A stretch of DNA of 64,000 nucleotides from Petrolisthes cinctipes (lineage: Eukaryota > Arthropoda > Malacostraca > Decapoda > Porcellanidae): NCBI GenBank assembly GCA_033782935.1, contig JAWQEG010000003.1, positions 3,732,501-3,796,500 on the forward strand, given 5' to 3'. The position numbers were made by a program, and so were the translations under genes. The notes below the pieces were generated by a model. The model was not told the origin of the DNA, made no database searches, and saw nothing but the letters and a program-made list of their open reading frames with translations. Below, piece after piece: positions 14,601 to 26,406 of this stretch (the first letter of the stretch is position 1; the number at the start of each line of letters is the position of its first letter).

Positions 14601-15637
14601 TCGAAAATTCGATATTTTTGGGTCCCAGAAGCGATCTGTACATGCCTACTCAGTGCTAGAATGTTATCAAAATATAGTCTCAAAACATGCTCAAAATCGA
14701 TATTTTAGGTGCCCAAAAGTCGATATGTCCATGCATCTTCTGTACTCGTTTATATCTCAAATTCAAGCTCAAAACACTCCAAAATTCGATATTTTGGGAT
14801 CCAAGAAGCGATCTGTACATGCCTACTCAGTGTTAAAATATTTTCAAATTATAGGCTAAAAACATGCTAAAAATCGATATTTTAAATGCCAAAAAGTCGA
14901 TATCTCAAATTCAGTCCAAAACACCCGAAACTTCGATATTTAGGGGTCCCAGAAGCGATCTCTACATGCCTACTCCGTGTTAGAGTATTTTCAAAATACA
15001 GGCCAAAAACATACTGAAAATCGATCTTTTAGGTGCCCAAAAGTCGATATGTGCATGCATCTTCTGTACCCGTTTATATCTCAAATTCTGGCCCTAAACA
15101 CCCGAAAATTCGATATTTTGGGGTCCCAGAAGCGATCTGTACATGCCTACTCCGTGTTAGAGTATTTTCAAAATTCAGTCCCAAAACATGCTGAAAATCG
15201 ATATTTTTGGTGCCCAAAGTCAATATGTGTATGCATCTTTTATACTCGTTTATATCTCAAATTCAGGCTCAAAACACCCGAAAATTCAATATTTTGGGGT
15301 CCCAGAAGCGATCTGTACATGCCTACTCAGTGCTAGAATGTTTTCAAAATATAGGCTCAAAACATGCTTAAAATCGATATCTTAGGTGCCCAAAAGTCGA
15401 TATGTGCATGCATCTTCTGTACTCGTTTATATCTCAAATTCAAGCTGAAAACAGCCGAAAATTCGATATTATGGGGTCCCAGAAGCGATCTGTACATGCC
15501 TACTCAGTGCTAGAATATTTTCAAAATATAGGCTCAAAACATGCTAAAAATCGATATTTTAGGTGAGTAAAGGCGATATCTCAAATTTAGGCCCAAAACA
15601 CCCAAAAATTCGATATTTTGGGGTCCCAGAAGCGATC

Positions 15638-15924
15638 TGTACATGCCTACTCCGTGTTAGAGTATTTTCAAAATACAGGCCCAAAATATACTGAAAATCG
15701 ATATTTTAGATGCGCAAAGTCAATATGTGCATGTATCTTCTGTACCCGTTTATATCTCAAATTCTGGCCCTAAACACCTAAATTACAGGCCCAAAACATG
15801 CTCAAAATCGATGTTTTAGGTGCCAAAAAGTCGATATGTGAATGCACCTACAATACCCGTTTATATCTCAAATTCAGGCTCAAAAAACCCGAAAATTCGA
15901 TATTTTAGGGTCCCAGAAGCGATC
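15638..15924 (+). repeat. Fused monomer with 66-bp internal deletion (copy 2)
   Basis: This is the counterpart of the fused unit at 11345-11632, 4293 bp downstream. The junction TAAACACC/TAAATTACAGG is at about 15778. The interval is 287 bp because this copy reads AAATCGATATTTTAG where copy 1 reads AAATCGAAAATTTTAG. No other unit in the window showed this junction. Confidence 0.85.
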
Positions 15925-17010
15925 TGTACATGCCTACTCGGTGTTAGAGTATTTTCAAAATACATGCCCAAAACATGCTGAAAATCGATATTTTAGATGC
16001 CCAAAGTCAATATGTGCATGTATCTTCTGTACCCGTTTATATCTCAAATTCAGGCTCAAAACACCCGAAAATTCAATATTTTTGCGTCCCAGAAGCAATC
16101 TGTACATGCCTACTCAGTGCTAGAATATTTTCAAAATATAGGCTAAAAACACGCTAAAAATCGATATTTTAGGTGCCAAAAAGTCGATATCTCAAATTAA
16201 GGCCCAAAACACCCAAAAATTCGATATTTAGGGGTCCCAGAAGCGACCTGTACATGCCTACTCCGTGTTAGAGAATTTTCAAAATACAGGCCCAAAACAT
16301 GCTCAAAATCGATGTTTTAGGTGCCAAAAAGTCGATATGTGCATGCACCGACAATACCCGTTTATATCTCAAATTCTGGCTCAAAACACCCGAAAATTCG
16401 ATATTTTTGGGTCCTAGAAGTGATCTGTACATGCCTACTCCGTGTTAGAGTATTTTCAAAATATAGGCTCAAAACATGCTCAAAATCGATATTTTAGGTG
16501 CCCAAAAGTCGATATGTGCATGTATCTTCTGTACCCGTTTATATCTCATATTCAGGCTCAAAACACCCGAAAATTCAATATTTTGGGGTCCCTGAAGGAA
16601 TCGGTACATGCCTACTCAGTGCTAGAATATTTTCAAAATATAGGCTAAAAACATGCTAAAAATCGATATTTTAGGTGCCAAAAAGTCGATATCTCAAATT
16701 AAGGCCCAAAACACCCGAAAATTCGATATTTAGGGGTCCCAGAAGCGATCTGTAGATGCATACTCAGTGCTAGAATGTTTTCAAAATATAGGCTCAAAAC
16801 ATGCTCAAAGTCGATATTTTAGATGCCCAAAGTCAATTTGTGCATGTATCTTCTGTACTCGTTTATATCTCAAATTCAGGCTCAAAACACCGGAAAATTC
16901 GATATTTTGGGGTCCCAGAATTGATCTGTACATGCCTACTCAGTGCTAGAACATTTACAAAATATGGGCATAAAACAATCTAAAAATCGATATTTTAGGT
17001 GCGTAAAGGC

Positions 17011-19664
17011 GATATCTCAAATTAAGGCCCAAAACACCCGAAAGTTCGATTTTTAGGGGTCCCAGAACCGATCTGTACATGCCTACTCCGTGTTAGAGTA
17101 TTTTCAAAATACAGGCCAAAAACATACTGAAAATAGATCTTTTAGGTGCCCAAAAGTCGATATGTGCATGCATCTTCTGTACCCGTTTATATCTCAAATT
17201 CTGGCCCTAAACACCCGAAAATTCGATATTTTTATGTCCCAGAAGCGATCTGTACATGCCTACTCAGTGCTAGAATATTTTCAAAATATAGGCTAAAAAC
17301 ATGCTAAAAATCGATATTTTAGTTGCCAAAAAGTCGATATCTCAAATTAAGGCCCAAAATACCCGAAAATTCAATATTTTGTGGTCCCAGAAGCGATCTG
17401 TACATGCCTACTCCGTGTTAGAGTATTTTCAAAATACTGGCCCAAAACATGCTCAAAATCGATGTTTTAGGTGCCAAAAAGTCGATATGTGCATGCACCT
17501 TCAGGACCCGTTTATATCTTAAATTCAGGCTCAAAACACCCGAAAATTCGATATTTTGGGGTCCCAGAAGCGATCTGTACATGCCTACTCCGTGTTAGAG
17601 TATTTTCAATATACAGGCCAAAAACATACTGAAAATCGATCTTTTAAGTGCCCAAAAGTCGATATGTGCATGCATCTTCTGTACCCGTTTATATCTCAAA
17701 TTCTGGCCCTAAACACCCGAAAATTCAATATTTTGGTGTCCCAGAAGCAATCTGTACATGCCTACTCAGTGCTAGAATATTTTCAAAATATAGGCTAAAA
17801 ACATGCTAAAAATCGATATTTTAGGTGCCAAAAAGTCGATATCTCATATTAAGGCCCAAAACACCCGAAAATTCGATATTTAGGGGTCCCAGAAGCGATC
17901 TGTACATGCCTACTCCGTGTTAGAGTATTTTAAAATACAGGCCCAAAATATGCTCAAAATCGATGTTTTAGGTGCCAAAAAGTCGATATGTGCATGCACC
18001 GACAATACCCGTTTATATCTCAAATTCAGGCTCAAAACACCCGAAAATTCGATATTTTTGGGTCCCAGAAGTGATCTGTACATGCCTACTCCGTGTTAGA
18101 GTATTTTCAAAATATAGGCTCAAAACATGCTCAAAATCGATATTTTAGGTGCCCAAAAGTCGATATGTGCATGTATCTTCTGTACCCGTTTATATCTCAT
18201 ATTCAGGCTCAAAACACCCGAAAATTCAATATTTTGGGGTCCCAGAAGGAATCGGTACATGCCTACTCAGTGCTAGAACATTTACAAAATATGGGCTCAA
18301 AACAATCTAAAAATCGATATTTTAGGTGCGTAAAAGCGATATCTCAAATTAAGGCCCAAAACACCCGAAAATTCGATTTTTAGGGGTCCCAGAACCGATC
18401 TGTACATGCCTACTCCGTGTTAGAGTATTTTCAAAATACAGGAAAAAAACATACTGAAAATCGATCTTTTAGGTGCCCAAAAGTCGATATGTGCATGCAT
18501 CTTCTGTACCCGTTTATATCTCAAATTCTGGCCCTAAACACCCGAAAATTCGATATTTTTATGTCCCAGAAGCGATCTGAACATGCCTATTCAGTGCTAG
18601 AATATTTTCAAAATATATGCTAAAAACATGCTAAAAATCGATATTTTAGTTGCCAAAAAGTCGATATCTCAAATTAAGGCCCAAAATACCCGAAAATTCA
18701 ATATTTTGTGGTCCCAGAAGCGATCTGTACATGCCTACTCCGTGTTAGAGTATTTTCAAAATACTGGCCCAAAACATGCTCAAAATCGATGTTTTAGGTG
18801 CCAAAAAGTCGATATGTGCATGCACCTTCAGGACCCGTTTATATCTCAAATTCAGGCTCAAAACACCCGAAAATTCGATATTTTGGGGTCCCAGAAGCGA
18901 TCTGTACATGCCTACTCCGTGTTAGTGTATTTTCAATATACAGGCCAAAAACATACTGAAAATCGATCTTTTAGGTGCCCAAAAGTCGATATGTGCATGC
19001 ATCTTCTGTACCCGTTTATATCTCAAATTCAGGGTCAAAACACCCGAAAATTCAATATTTTGGTGTCCCAGAAGCAATCTGTACATGCCTACTCAGTGCT
19101 AGAATATTTTTAAAATATAGGCTAAAAACATGCTAAAAATCGATATTTTAGGTGCCAAAAAGTCGATATCTCATATTAAGGCCCAAAACACCCGAAAATT
19201 CGATATTTAGGGGTCCCAGAAGCGATCTGTACATGCCTACTCCGTGTTAGAGTATTTTAAAATACAGGCCCAAAATATGCTCAAAATCGATGTTTTAAGT
19301 GCCAAAAAGTCGATATGTGCATGCACCTTCTGTACTCGTTTATATCTCAAATTCAGGCTCAAAATACCGGAAAATTCGATATTTTGGGGTCCCAAAAGCG
19401 ATCTGTACATGCCTACTCAGTGCTAGAACATTTACAAAATATGGGCTCAAAACAATCTAAAAATCGATATTTTAGGTGCGTAAAGGCGATATCTCAAATT
19501 AAGGCCCAAAACACCCGAAAGTTCGATTTTTAGGGGTCCCAGAACCGATCTGTACATGCCTACTCCGTGTTAGAGTATTTTCAAAATACAGGCCAAAAAC
19601 ATACTGAAAATCGATCTTTTAGGTGCCCAAAAGTCGATATGTGCATGCATCTTCTGTACCCGTT
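17011..19664 (+). repeat. 1327-bp HOR, two imperfect copies (8 monomers)
   Basis: S anchors 17011, 17336 and 17838 are followed by 18338, 18663 and 19165, each 1327 bp later. The unit is S-L-S-L2-S-L2, 5 L and 3 S. Both copies carry half-B variants CACCTTCAGGACCCG and GATATTTTTATGTCC. The match is interrupted after 19165, where the next S comes one L later (19488), and the segment from 18417 is repeated again at 19567 (offset 1150, one L shorter). The block looks like successive unequal exchanges out of step by one monomer. Confidence 0.78.
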
Positions 19665-21580
19665 TATATCTCAAATTTTGGCCCTAAACACCCGAAAATT
19701 CGATATTTTTATGTCCCAGAAGCGATCTGTACATGCCTACTCAGTGCTAGAATATTTTCAAAATATAGGCTAAAAACATGCTAAAAATCGATATTTTAGT
19801 TGCCAAAAAGTCGATATCTCAAATTAAGGCCCAAAATACCCGAAAATTCAATATTTTGTGGTCCCAGAAGCGATCTGTACATGCCTACTCTGTGTTAGAG
19901 TATTTTCAAAATACTGGCCCAAAACATGCTCAAAATCGATGTTTTAGGTGCCAAAAAGTCGATATGTTCATGCACCTTCAGGACCCGTTTATATCTCAAA
20001 TTCAGGCTCAAAACACCCGAAAATTCGATATTTTGGGGTCCCAGAAGCGATCTGTACATGCCTACTCAGTGTTAGAGTATTTTCAAAATACAGGCCCAAA
20101 ACATGCTGAAAATCGATATTTTAGATGGCCAAAGTCAATATGTGCATGTATCTTCTGTACCCATTTATATCTCAAATTCAGGCTCAATACACCCGAAAAT
20201 TCAATATTTTGGGGTCCCAGAAGCAATCTGTACATGCCTACTCAGTGTTAGAATACTTTCAAAATATAGGCTAAAAACATGCTAAAAATCGATATTTTTG
20301 GTGCCCAAAGTCAATATGTGTATGTATCTTTTATATTTGTTTATATATCAAATTCAGGCTCAAAACACCCGAAAATTCGATATTTTTGGTTCCTAGAAGC
20401 GATCTGTACATGCCTACTCAGTGCTAGAATGTTATCAAAATATAGGCTCAAAACATGCTCAAAATCGATATTTTAGGTGCCCAAAAGTCGATATGTCCAT
20501 GCATCTTCTGTACTCGTTTATATCTCAAATTCAAGCTCAAAACACCCGAAAATTCGATATTTTGGGATCCAAGAAGCGATCTGTACATGCCTACTCAGTG
20601 CTAGAATATTTTCAAAATATAGGCTAAAAACATGCTAAAAATCGATATTTTAAGTGCCAAAAAGTCGATATCTCAAATTCAGTCCCAAAACACCCGTAAC
20701 TTCGATATTTAGGGGTCCCAGAAGCGATCTGTACATGCCTACTCAGTGTTAGAGTATTTTCTAAATACAGGCCCAAAACATGCTGAAAATCGATATTTTA
20801 GATGCCCAAAGTCGATATGTGCATGCATCTTCTGTACCCGTTTATATCTCAAATTCTGGCCCTAAACACCCGAAAATTCGATGTTTTGGGGTCCCAGAAG
20901 CGATCTGTACATGCCTACTCCGTGTTAGAGTATTTTCAAAATTCAGTCCCAAAACATGCTGAAAATCGATATTTTTGGTGCCCAAAGTCAATATGTGTAT
21001 GCATCTTTTATACTCGTTTATATCTCAAATTCAGGCTCAAAACACCCGAAAATTCGATATTTTGGGGTACCAGAAGCGATCTGTACATGCCTAATCCGTG
21101 TTAGAGTATTTTCAAAATACAGGCCAAAAACATACAGAAAATCGATCTTTTAGGTGTCCAAAAGTCGATATGTGCATGCATTTTCTGTACCCGTTTATAT
21201 CTCGAATTCTGGCCCTAAACACTCGAAAATTCGATATTTTTGGGTCCCAGAAGCGATCTGTACATGCCTACTCAGTGCTAGAATGTTATCAAAATATAGG
21301 CTCAAAACATGCTCAAAATCGATATTTTAGGTGCCCAAAAGTCGATATGTCCATGCATCTTCTGTACTCGTTTATATCTCAAATTCAAGCTCAAAACACC
21401 CGAAAATTCGATATTTTGGGGTCCAAGAAGCGATCTGTACATGCCTACTCAGTGCTAGAATATTTTCAAAATATAGGCTAAAAACATGCTAAAAATCGAT
21501 ATTTTAAGTGCCAAAAAGTCGATATCTCAAATTAAGGCCCAAAACACCCAAAAATTCGATATTTAGGGGTCCCAGAAGCA
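19100..21580 (+). repeat. Duplicated block, copy at 26380-28860 (offset 7281 bp)
   Basis: S anchors 19165, 19488, 19813, 20667 and 21521 recur at 26446, 26769, 27094, 27948 and 28802. The order is S-L-S-L-S-L4-S-L4-S. Sequence agreement is high but lower than in the local tandem blocks; for example the reading CATGCCTTTTCAGTGC is at 27690 only and TTCTAAATACAGG is at 20760 only. The copies flank the 2890-bp tandem duplication, so the 2890-bp block probably grew between them. Confidence 0.8.
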
Positions 21581-24500
21581 ACCTGTACATGCCTACTCCG
21601 TGTTAGAGTATTTTCAAAATACTGGCCCAAAACATGCTCAAAATCGATGTTTTAGGTGCCAAAAAGTCGATATGTGCATGCACCTTCAGGACCCGTTTAT
21701 ATCTCAAATTCAGGCTCAAAACACCCGAAAATTCGATATTTTGGGGTCCCAGAAGCGATCTGTACATGCCTACTCAGTGTTAGAGTATTTTCAAAATACA
21801 GGCCCAAATCATGCTGAAAATCGATATTTTAGATGCCCAAAGTCAATATGTGCATGTATCTTCTGTACCCATTTATATCTCAAATTCAGGCTCAATACAC
21901 CCGAAAATTCAATATTTTGGGGTCCCAGAAGCAATCTGTACATGCCTACTCAGTGTTAGAATACTTTCAAAATATAGGCTAAAAACATGCTAAAAATCGA
22001 TATTTTTGGTGCCCAAAGTCAATATGTGTATGCATCTTTTATATTTGTTTATATATCAAATTCAGGCTCAAAACACCCGAAAATTCGATATTTTTGGGTC
22101 CTAGAAGCGATCTGTACATGCCTACTCAGTGCTAGAATGTTATCAAAATATAGGCTCAAAACAAGCTCAAAATCGATATTTTAGGTGCCCAAAAGTCGAT
22201 ATGTCCATGCATCTTCTGTACTCGTTTATATCTCAAATTCAAGCTCAAAACACCCGAAAATCCGATATTTAGGGATCCAAGAAGCGATCTGTACATGCCT
22301 ACTCCGTGTTAGAGAATTTTCAAAATACAGGCCCAAAACATGCTCAAAATCGATGTTTTAGGTGCCAAAAAGTCGATATGTGCATGCACCGACAATACCC
22401 GTTTATATCTCAAAATCAGGCTCAAAACACCCGAAAATTCGATATTTTTGGGTTCCAGAAGTGATCTGTACATGCCTACTCTGTGTTAGAGTATTTTCAA
22501 AATATAGGCTCAAAACATGCTCAAAATCGATATTTTAGGTGCCCAAAAGTCGATATGTGCATGTATCTTCTGTACCCGTTTATATCTCATATTCAGGCTC
22601 AAAACACCCGAAAATTCAATATTTTGGGGTCCCAGAAGGAATCGGTACATGCCTACTCAGTGCTAGAACATTTACAAAATATGGGCTCAAAAACAATCTA
22701 AAAATCGATATTTTAGGGGCGTAAAAGCGATATCTCAAATTAAGGCCCAAAACACCCGTAAGTTCGATTTTTAGGGGTCCCAGAACCGATCTGTACATGC
22801 CTACTCCGTGTTAGAGTATTTTCAAAATACAGGCCAAAAACATACTGAAAATCGATCTTTTAGGTGCCCAAAAGTCGATATGTGCATGCATCTTCTGTAC
22901 CCGTTTATATCTCAAATTCTGGCCCTAAACACCCGAAAATTCGATATTTTTATGTCCCAGAAGCGATCTGTACATGCCTACTCAGTGCTAGAATATTTTC
23001 AAAATATAGGCTAAAAACATGCTAAAAATCTATATTTTAGTTGCCAAAAAGTCGATATCTCAAATTACGGCCCAAAATACCCGAAAATTCAATATTTTGT
23101 GGTCCCAGAAGCGATCTGTACATGCCTACTCCGTGTTAGAGTATTTTCAAAATACTGGCCCAAAACATGCTCAAAATCGATGTTTTAGGTGCCAAAAAGT
23201 CGATATGTGCATGCACCTTCAGGACCCGTTTATATCTCAAATTCAGGCTCAAAACACCCGAAAATTCGATATTTTGGGGTCCCAGAAGCGATCTGTACAT
23301 GCCTACTCCGTGTTAGAGTATTTTCAATATACAGGCCAAAAACATACTGAAAATCGATCTTTTAGGTGCCCAAAAGTCGATATGTGCATGCATCTTCTGT
23401 ACCCGTTTATATCTCAAATTCTGGCCCTAAACACCCGAAAATTCAATATTTTGGTGTCCCAGAAGCAATCTGTACATGCCTACTCAGTGTTAGAATACTT
23501 TCAAAATATAGGCTAAAAACATGCTAAAAATCGATATTTTTGGTGCCCAAAGTCAATATGTGTATGCATCTTTTATATTTGTTTATATATCAAATTCAGG
23601 CTCAAAACACCCGAAAATTCGATATTTTTGGTTCCTAGAAGCGATCTGTACATGCCTACTCAGTGCTAGAATGTTATCAAAATATAGTCTCAAAACATGC
23701 TCAAAATCGATATTTTAGGTGCCCAAAAGTCGATATGTCCATGCATCTTCTGTACTCGTTTATATCTCAAATTCAAGCTCAAAACACCCGAAAATTCGAT
23801 ATTTTGGGATCCAAGAAGCGATCTGTACATGCCTACTCAGTGCTAGAATATTTTCAAAATATAGGCTAAAAACATGCTAAAAATCGATATTTTAAGTGCC
23901 AAAAAGTCGATATCTCAAATTCAGTCCCAAAACACCCGTAACTTCGATATTTAGGGGTACCAGAAGCGATCTGTACATGCCTACTCAGTGTTAGAGTATT
24001 TTCAAAATACAGGCCAAAAACATACAGAAAATCGATCTTTTAGGTGTCCAAAAGTCGATATGTGCATGCATCTTCTGTACCCGTTTATATCTCAAATTCT
24101 GGCCCTAAACACTCGAAAATTCGATATTTTTGGGTCCCAGAAGCGATCTGTACATGCCTACTCAGTGCTAGAATGTTATCAAAATATAGGCTCAAAACAT
24201 GCTCAAAATCGATATTTTAGGTGCCCAAAAGTCGATATGTCCATGCATCTTCTGTACTCGTTTATATCTCAAATTCAAGCTCAAAACACCCGAAAATTCG
24301 ATATTTTGGGGTCCAAGAAGCGATCTGTACATGCCTACTCAGTGCTAGAATATTTTCAAAATATAGGCTAAAAACATGCTAAAAATCGATATTTTAAGTG
24401 CCAAAAAGTCGATATCTCAAATTAAGGCCCAAAACACCCAAAAATTCGATATTTAGGGGTCCCAGAAGCAACCTGTACATGCCTACTCCGTGTTAGAGTA

Positions 24501-26406
24501 TTTTCAAAATACTGGCCCAAAACATGCTCAAAATCGATGTTTTAGGTGCCAAAAAGTCGATATGTGCATGCACCTTCAGGACCCGTTTATATCTCAAATT
24601 CAGGCTCAAAACACCCGAAAATTCGATATTTTGGGGTCCCAGAAGCGATCTGTACATGCCTACTCAGTGTTAGAGTATTTTCAAAATACAGGCCCAAATC
24701 ATGCTGAAAATCGATATTTTAGATGCCCAAAGTCAATATGTGCATGTATCTTCTGTACCCATTTATATCTCAAATTCAGGCTCAATACACCCGAAAATTC
24801 AATATTTTGGGGTCCCAGAAGCAATCTGTACATGCCTACTCAGTGTTAGAATACTTTCAAAATATAGGCTAAAAACATGCTAAAAATCGATATTTTTGGT
24901 GCCCAAAGTCAATATGTGTATGCATCTTTTATATTTGTTTATATATCAAATTCAGGCTCAAAACACCCGAAAATTCGATATTTTTGGGTCCTAGAAGCGA
25001 TCTGTACATGCCTACTCAGTGCTAGAATGTTATCAAAATATAGGCTCAAAACAAGCTCAAAATCGATATTTTAGGTGCCCAAAAGTCGATATGTCCATGC
25101 ATCTTCTGTATTCGTTTATATCTCAAATTCAAGCTCAAAACACCCGAAAATCCGATATTTAGGGATCCAAGAAGCGATCTGTACATGCCTACTCCGTGTT
25201 AGAGAATTTTCAAAATACAGGCCCAAAACATGCTCAAAATCGATGTTTTAGGTGCCAAAAAGTCGATATGTGCATGCACCGACAATACCCGTTTATATCT
25301 CAAAATCAGGCTCAAAACACCCGAAAATTCGATATTTTTGGGTTCCAGAAGTGATCTGTACATGCCTACTCCGTGTTAGAGTATTTTCAAAATATAGGCT
25401 CAAAACATGCTCAAAATCGATATTTTAGGTGCCCAAAAGTCGATATGTGCATGTATCTTCTGTACCCGTTTATATCTCATATTCAGGCTCAAAACACCCG
25501 AAAATTCAATATTTTGGGGTCCCAGAAGGAATCGGTACATGCCTACTCAGTGCTAGAACATTTACAAAATATGGGCTCAAAAACAATCTAAAAATCGATA
25601 TTTTAGGGGCGTAAAAGCGATATCTCAAATTAAGGCCCAAAACACCCGTAAGTTCGATTTTTAGGGGTCCCAGAACCGATCTGTACATGCCTACTCCGTG
25701 TTAGAGTATTTTCAAAATACAGGCCAAAAACATACTGAAAATCGATCTTTTAGGTGCCCAAAAGTCGATATGTGCATGCATCTTCTGTACCCGTTTATAT
25801 CTCAAATTCTGGCCCTAAACACCCGAAAATTCGATATTTTTATGTCCCAGAAGCGATCTGTACATGCCTACTCAGTGCTAGAATATTTTCAAAATATAGG
25901 CTAAAAACATGCTAAAAATCTATATTTTAGTTGCCAAAAAGTCGATATCTCAAATTACGGCCCAAAATACCCGAAAATTCAATATTTTGTGGTCCCAGAA
26001 GCGATCTGTACATGCCTACTCCGTGTTAGAGTATTTTCAAAATACTGGCCCAAAACATGCTCAAAATCGATGTTTTAGGTGCCAAAAAGTCGATATGTGC
26101 ATGCACCTTCAGGACCCGTTTATATCTCAAATTCAGGCTCAAAACACCCGAAAATTCGATATTTTGGGGTCCCAGAAGCGATCTGTACATGCCTACTCCG
26201 TGTTAGAGTATTTTCAATATACAGGCCAAAAACATACTGAAAATCGATCTTTTAGGTGCCCAAAAGTCGATATGTGCATGCATCTTCTATACCCGTTTAT
26301 ATCTCAAATTCTGGCCCTAAACACCCGAAAATTCAATATTTTGGTGTCCCAGAAGCAATCTGTACATGCCTACTCAGTGCTAGAATATTTTCAAAATATA
26401 GGCTAA
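21098..26406 (+). repeat. 2890-bp tandem duplication (17 monomers per unit)
   Basis: Unit 1 runs about 21098-23987 and unit 2 starts at about 23988. The match lasts to 23516/26406, after which unit 2 continues with a different order. S anchors 21521, 22729 and 23054 pair with 24411, 25619 and 25944. Counted from TGTACATGCC at 21082 to 23972, the unit is L2-S-L6-S-L-S-L4-S, 13 L and 4 S. I noticed only three differences over about 2.3 kb: TACTC/TATTC near 22223/25113, CTCTG/CTCCG near 22482/25372 and CTGTAC/CTATAC near 23397/26287. This is among the youngest events in the window. Confidence 0.88.

Larger units (their letters stand above)
8335..17580 (+). repeat. 4293-bp HOR, two copies plus start of a third (26 monomers)
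   Basis: Copies start at about 8335, 12628 and 16921; the third ends at about 17580. S anchors of copy 1 are 8425, 8750, 9075, 9928, 10606, 11282, 11894 and 12396; copy 2 repeats them at +4293 or +4292 (12718 to 16688). The unit is S-L-S-L-S-L4-S-L3-S-L3-S-L3-S-L2-S-L, with 18 L and 8 S. One pair of neighbouring L units is fused by a 66-bp deletion. A 1-bp length difference near 11410/15703 explains the 4292 offset. This block overlaps the 2857-bp block, so the two duplications are nested in time. Confidence 0.88.
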
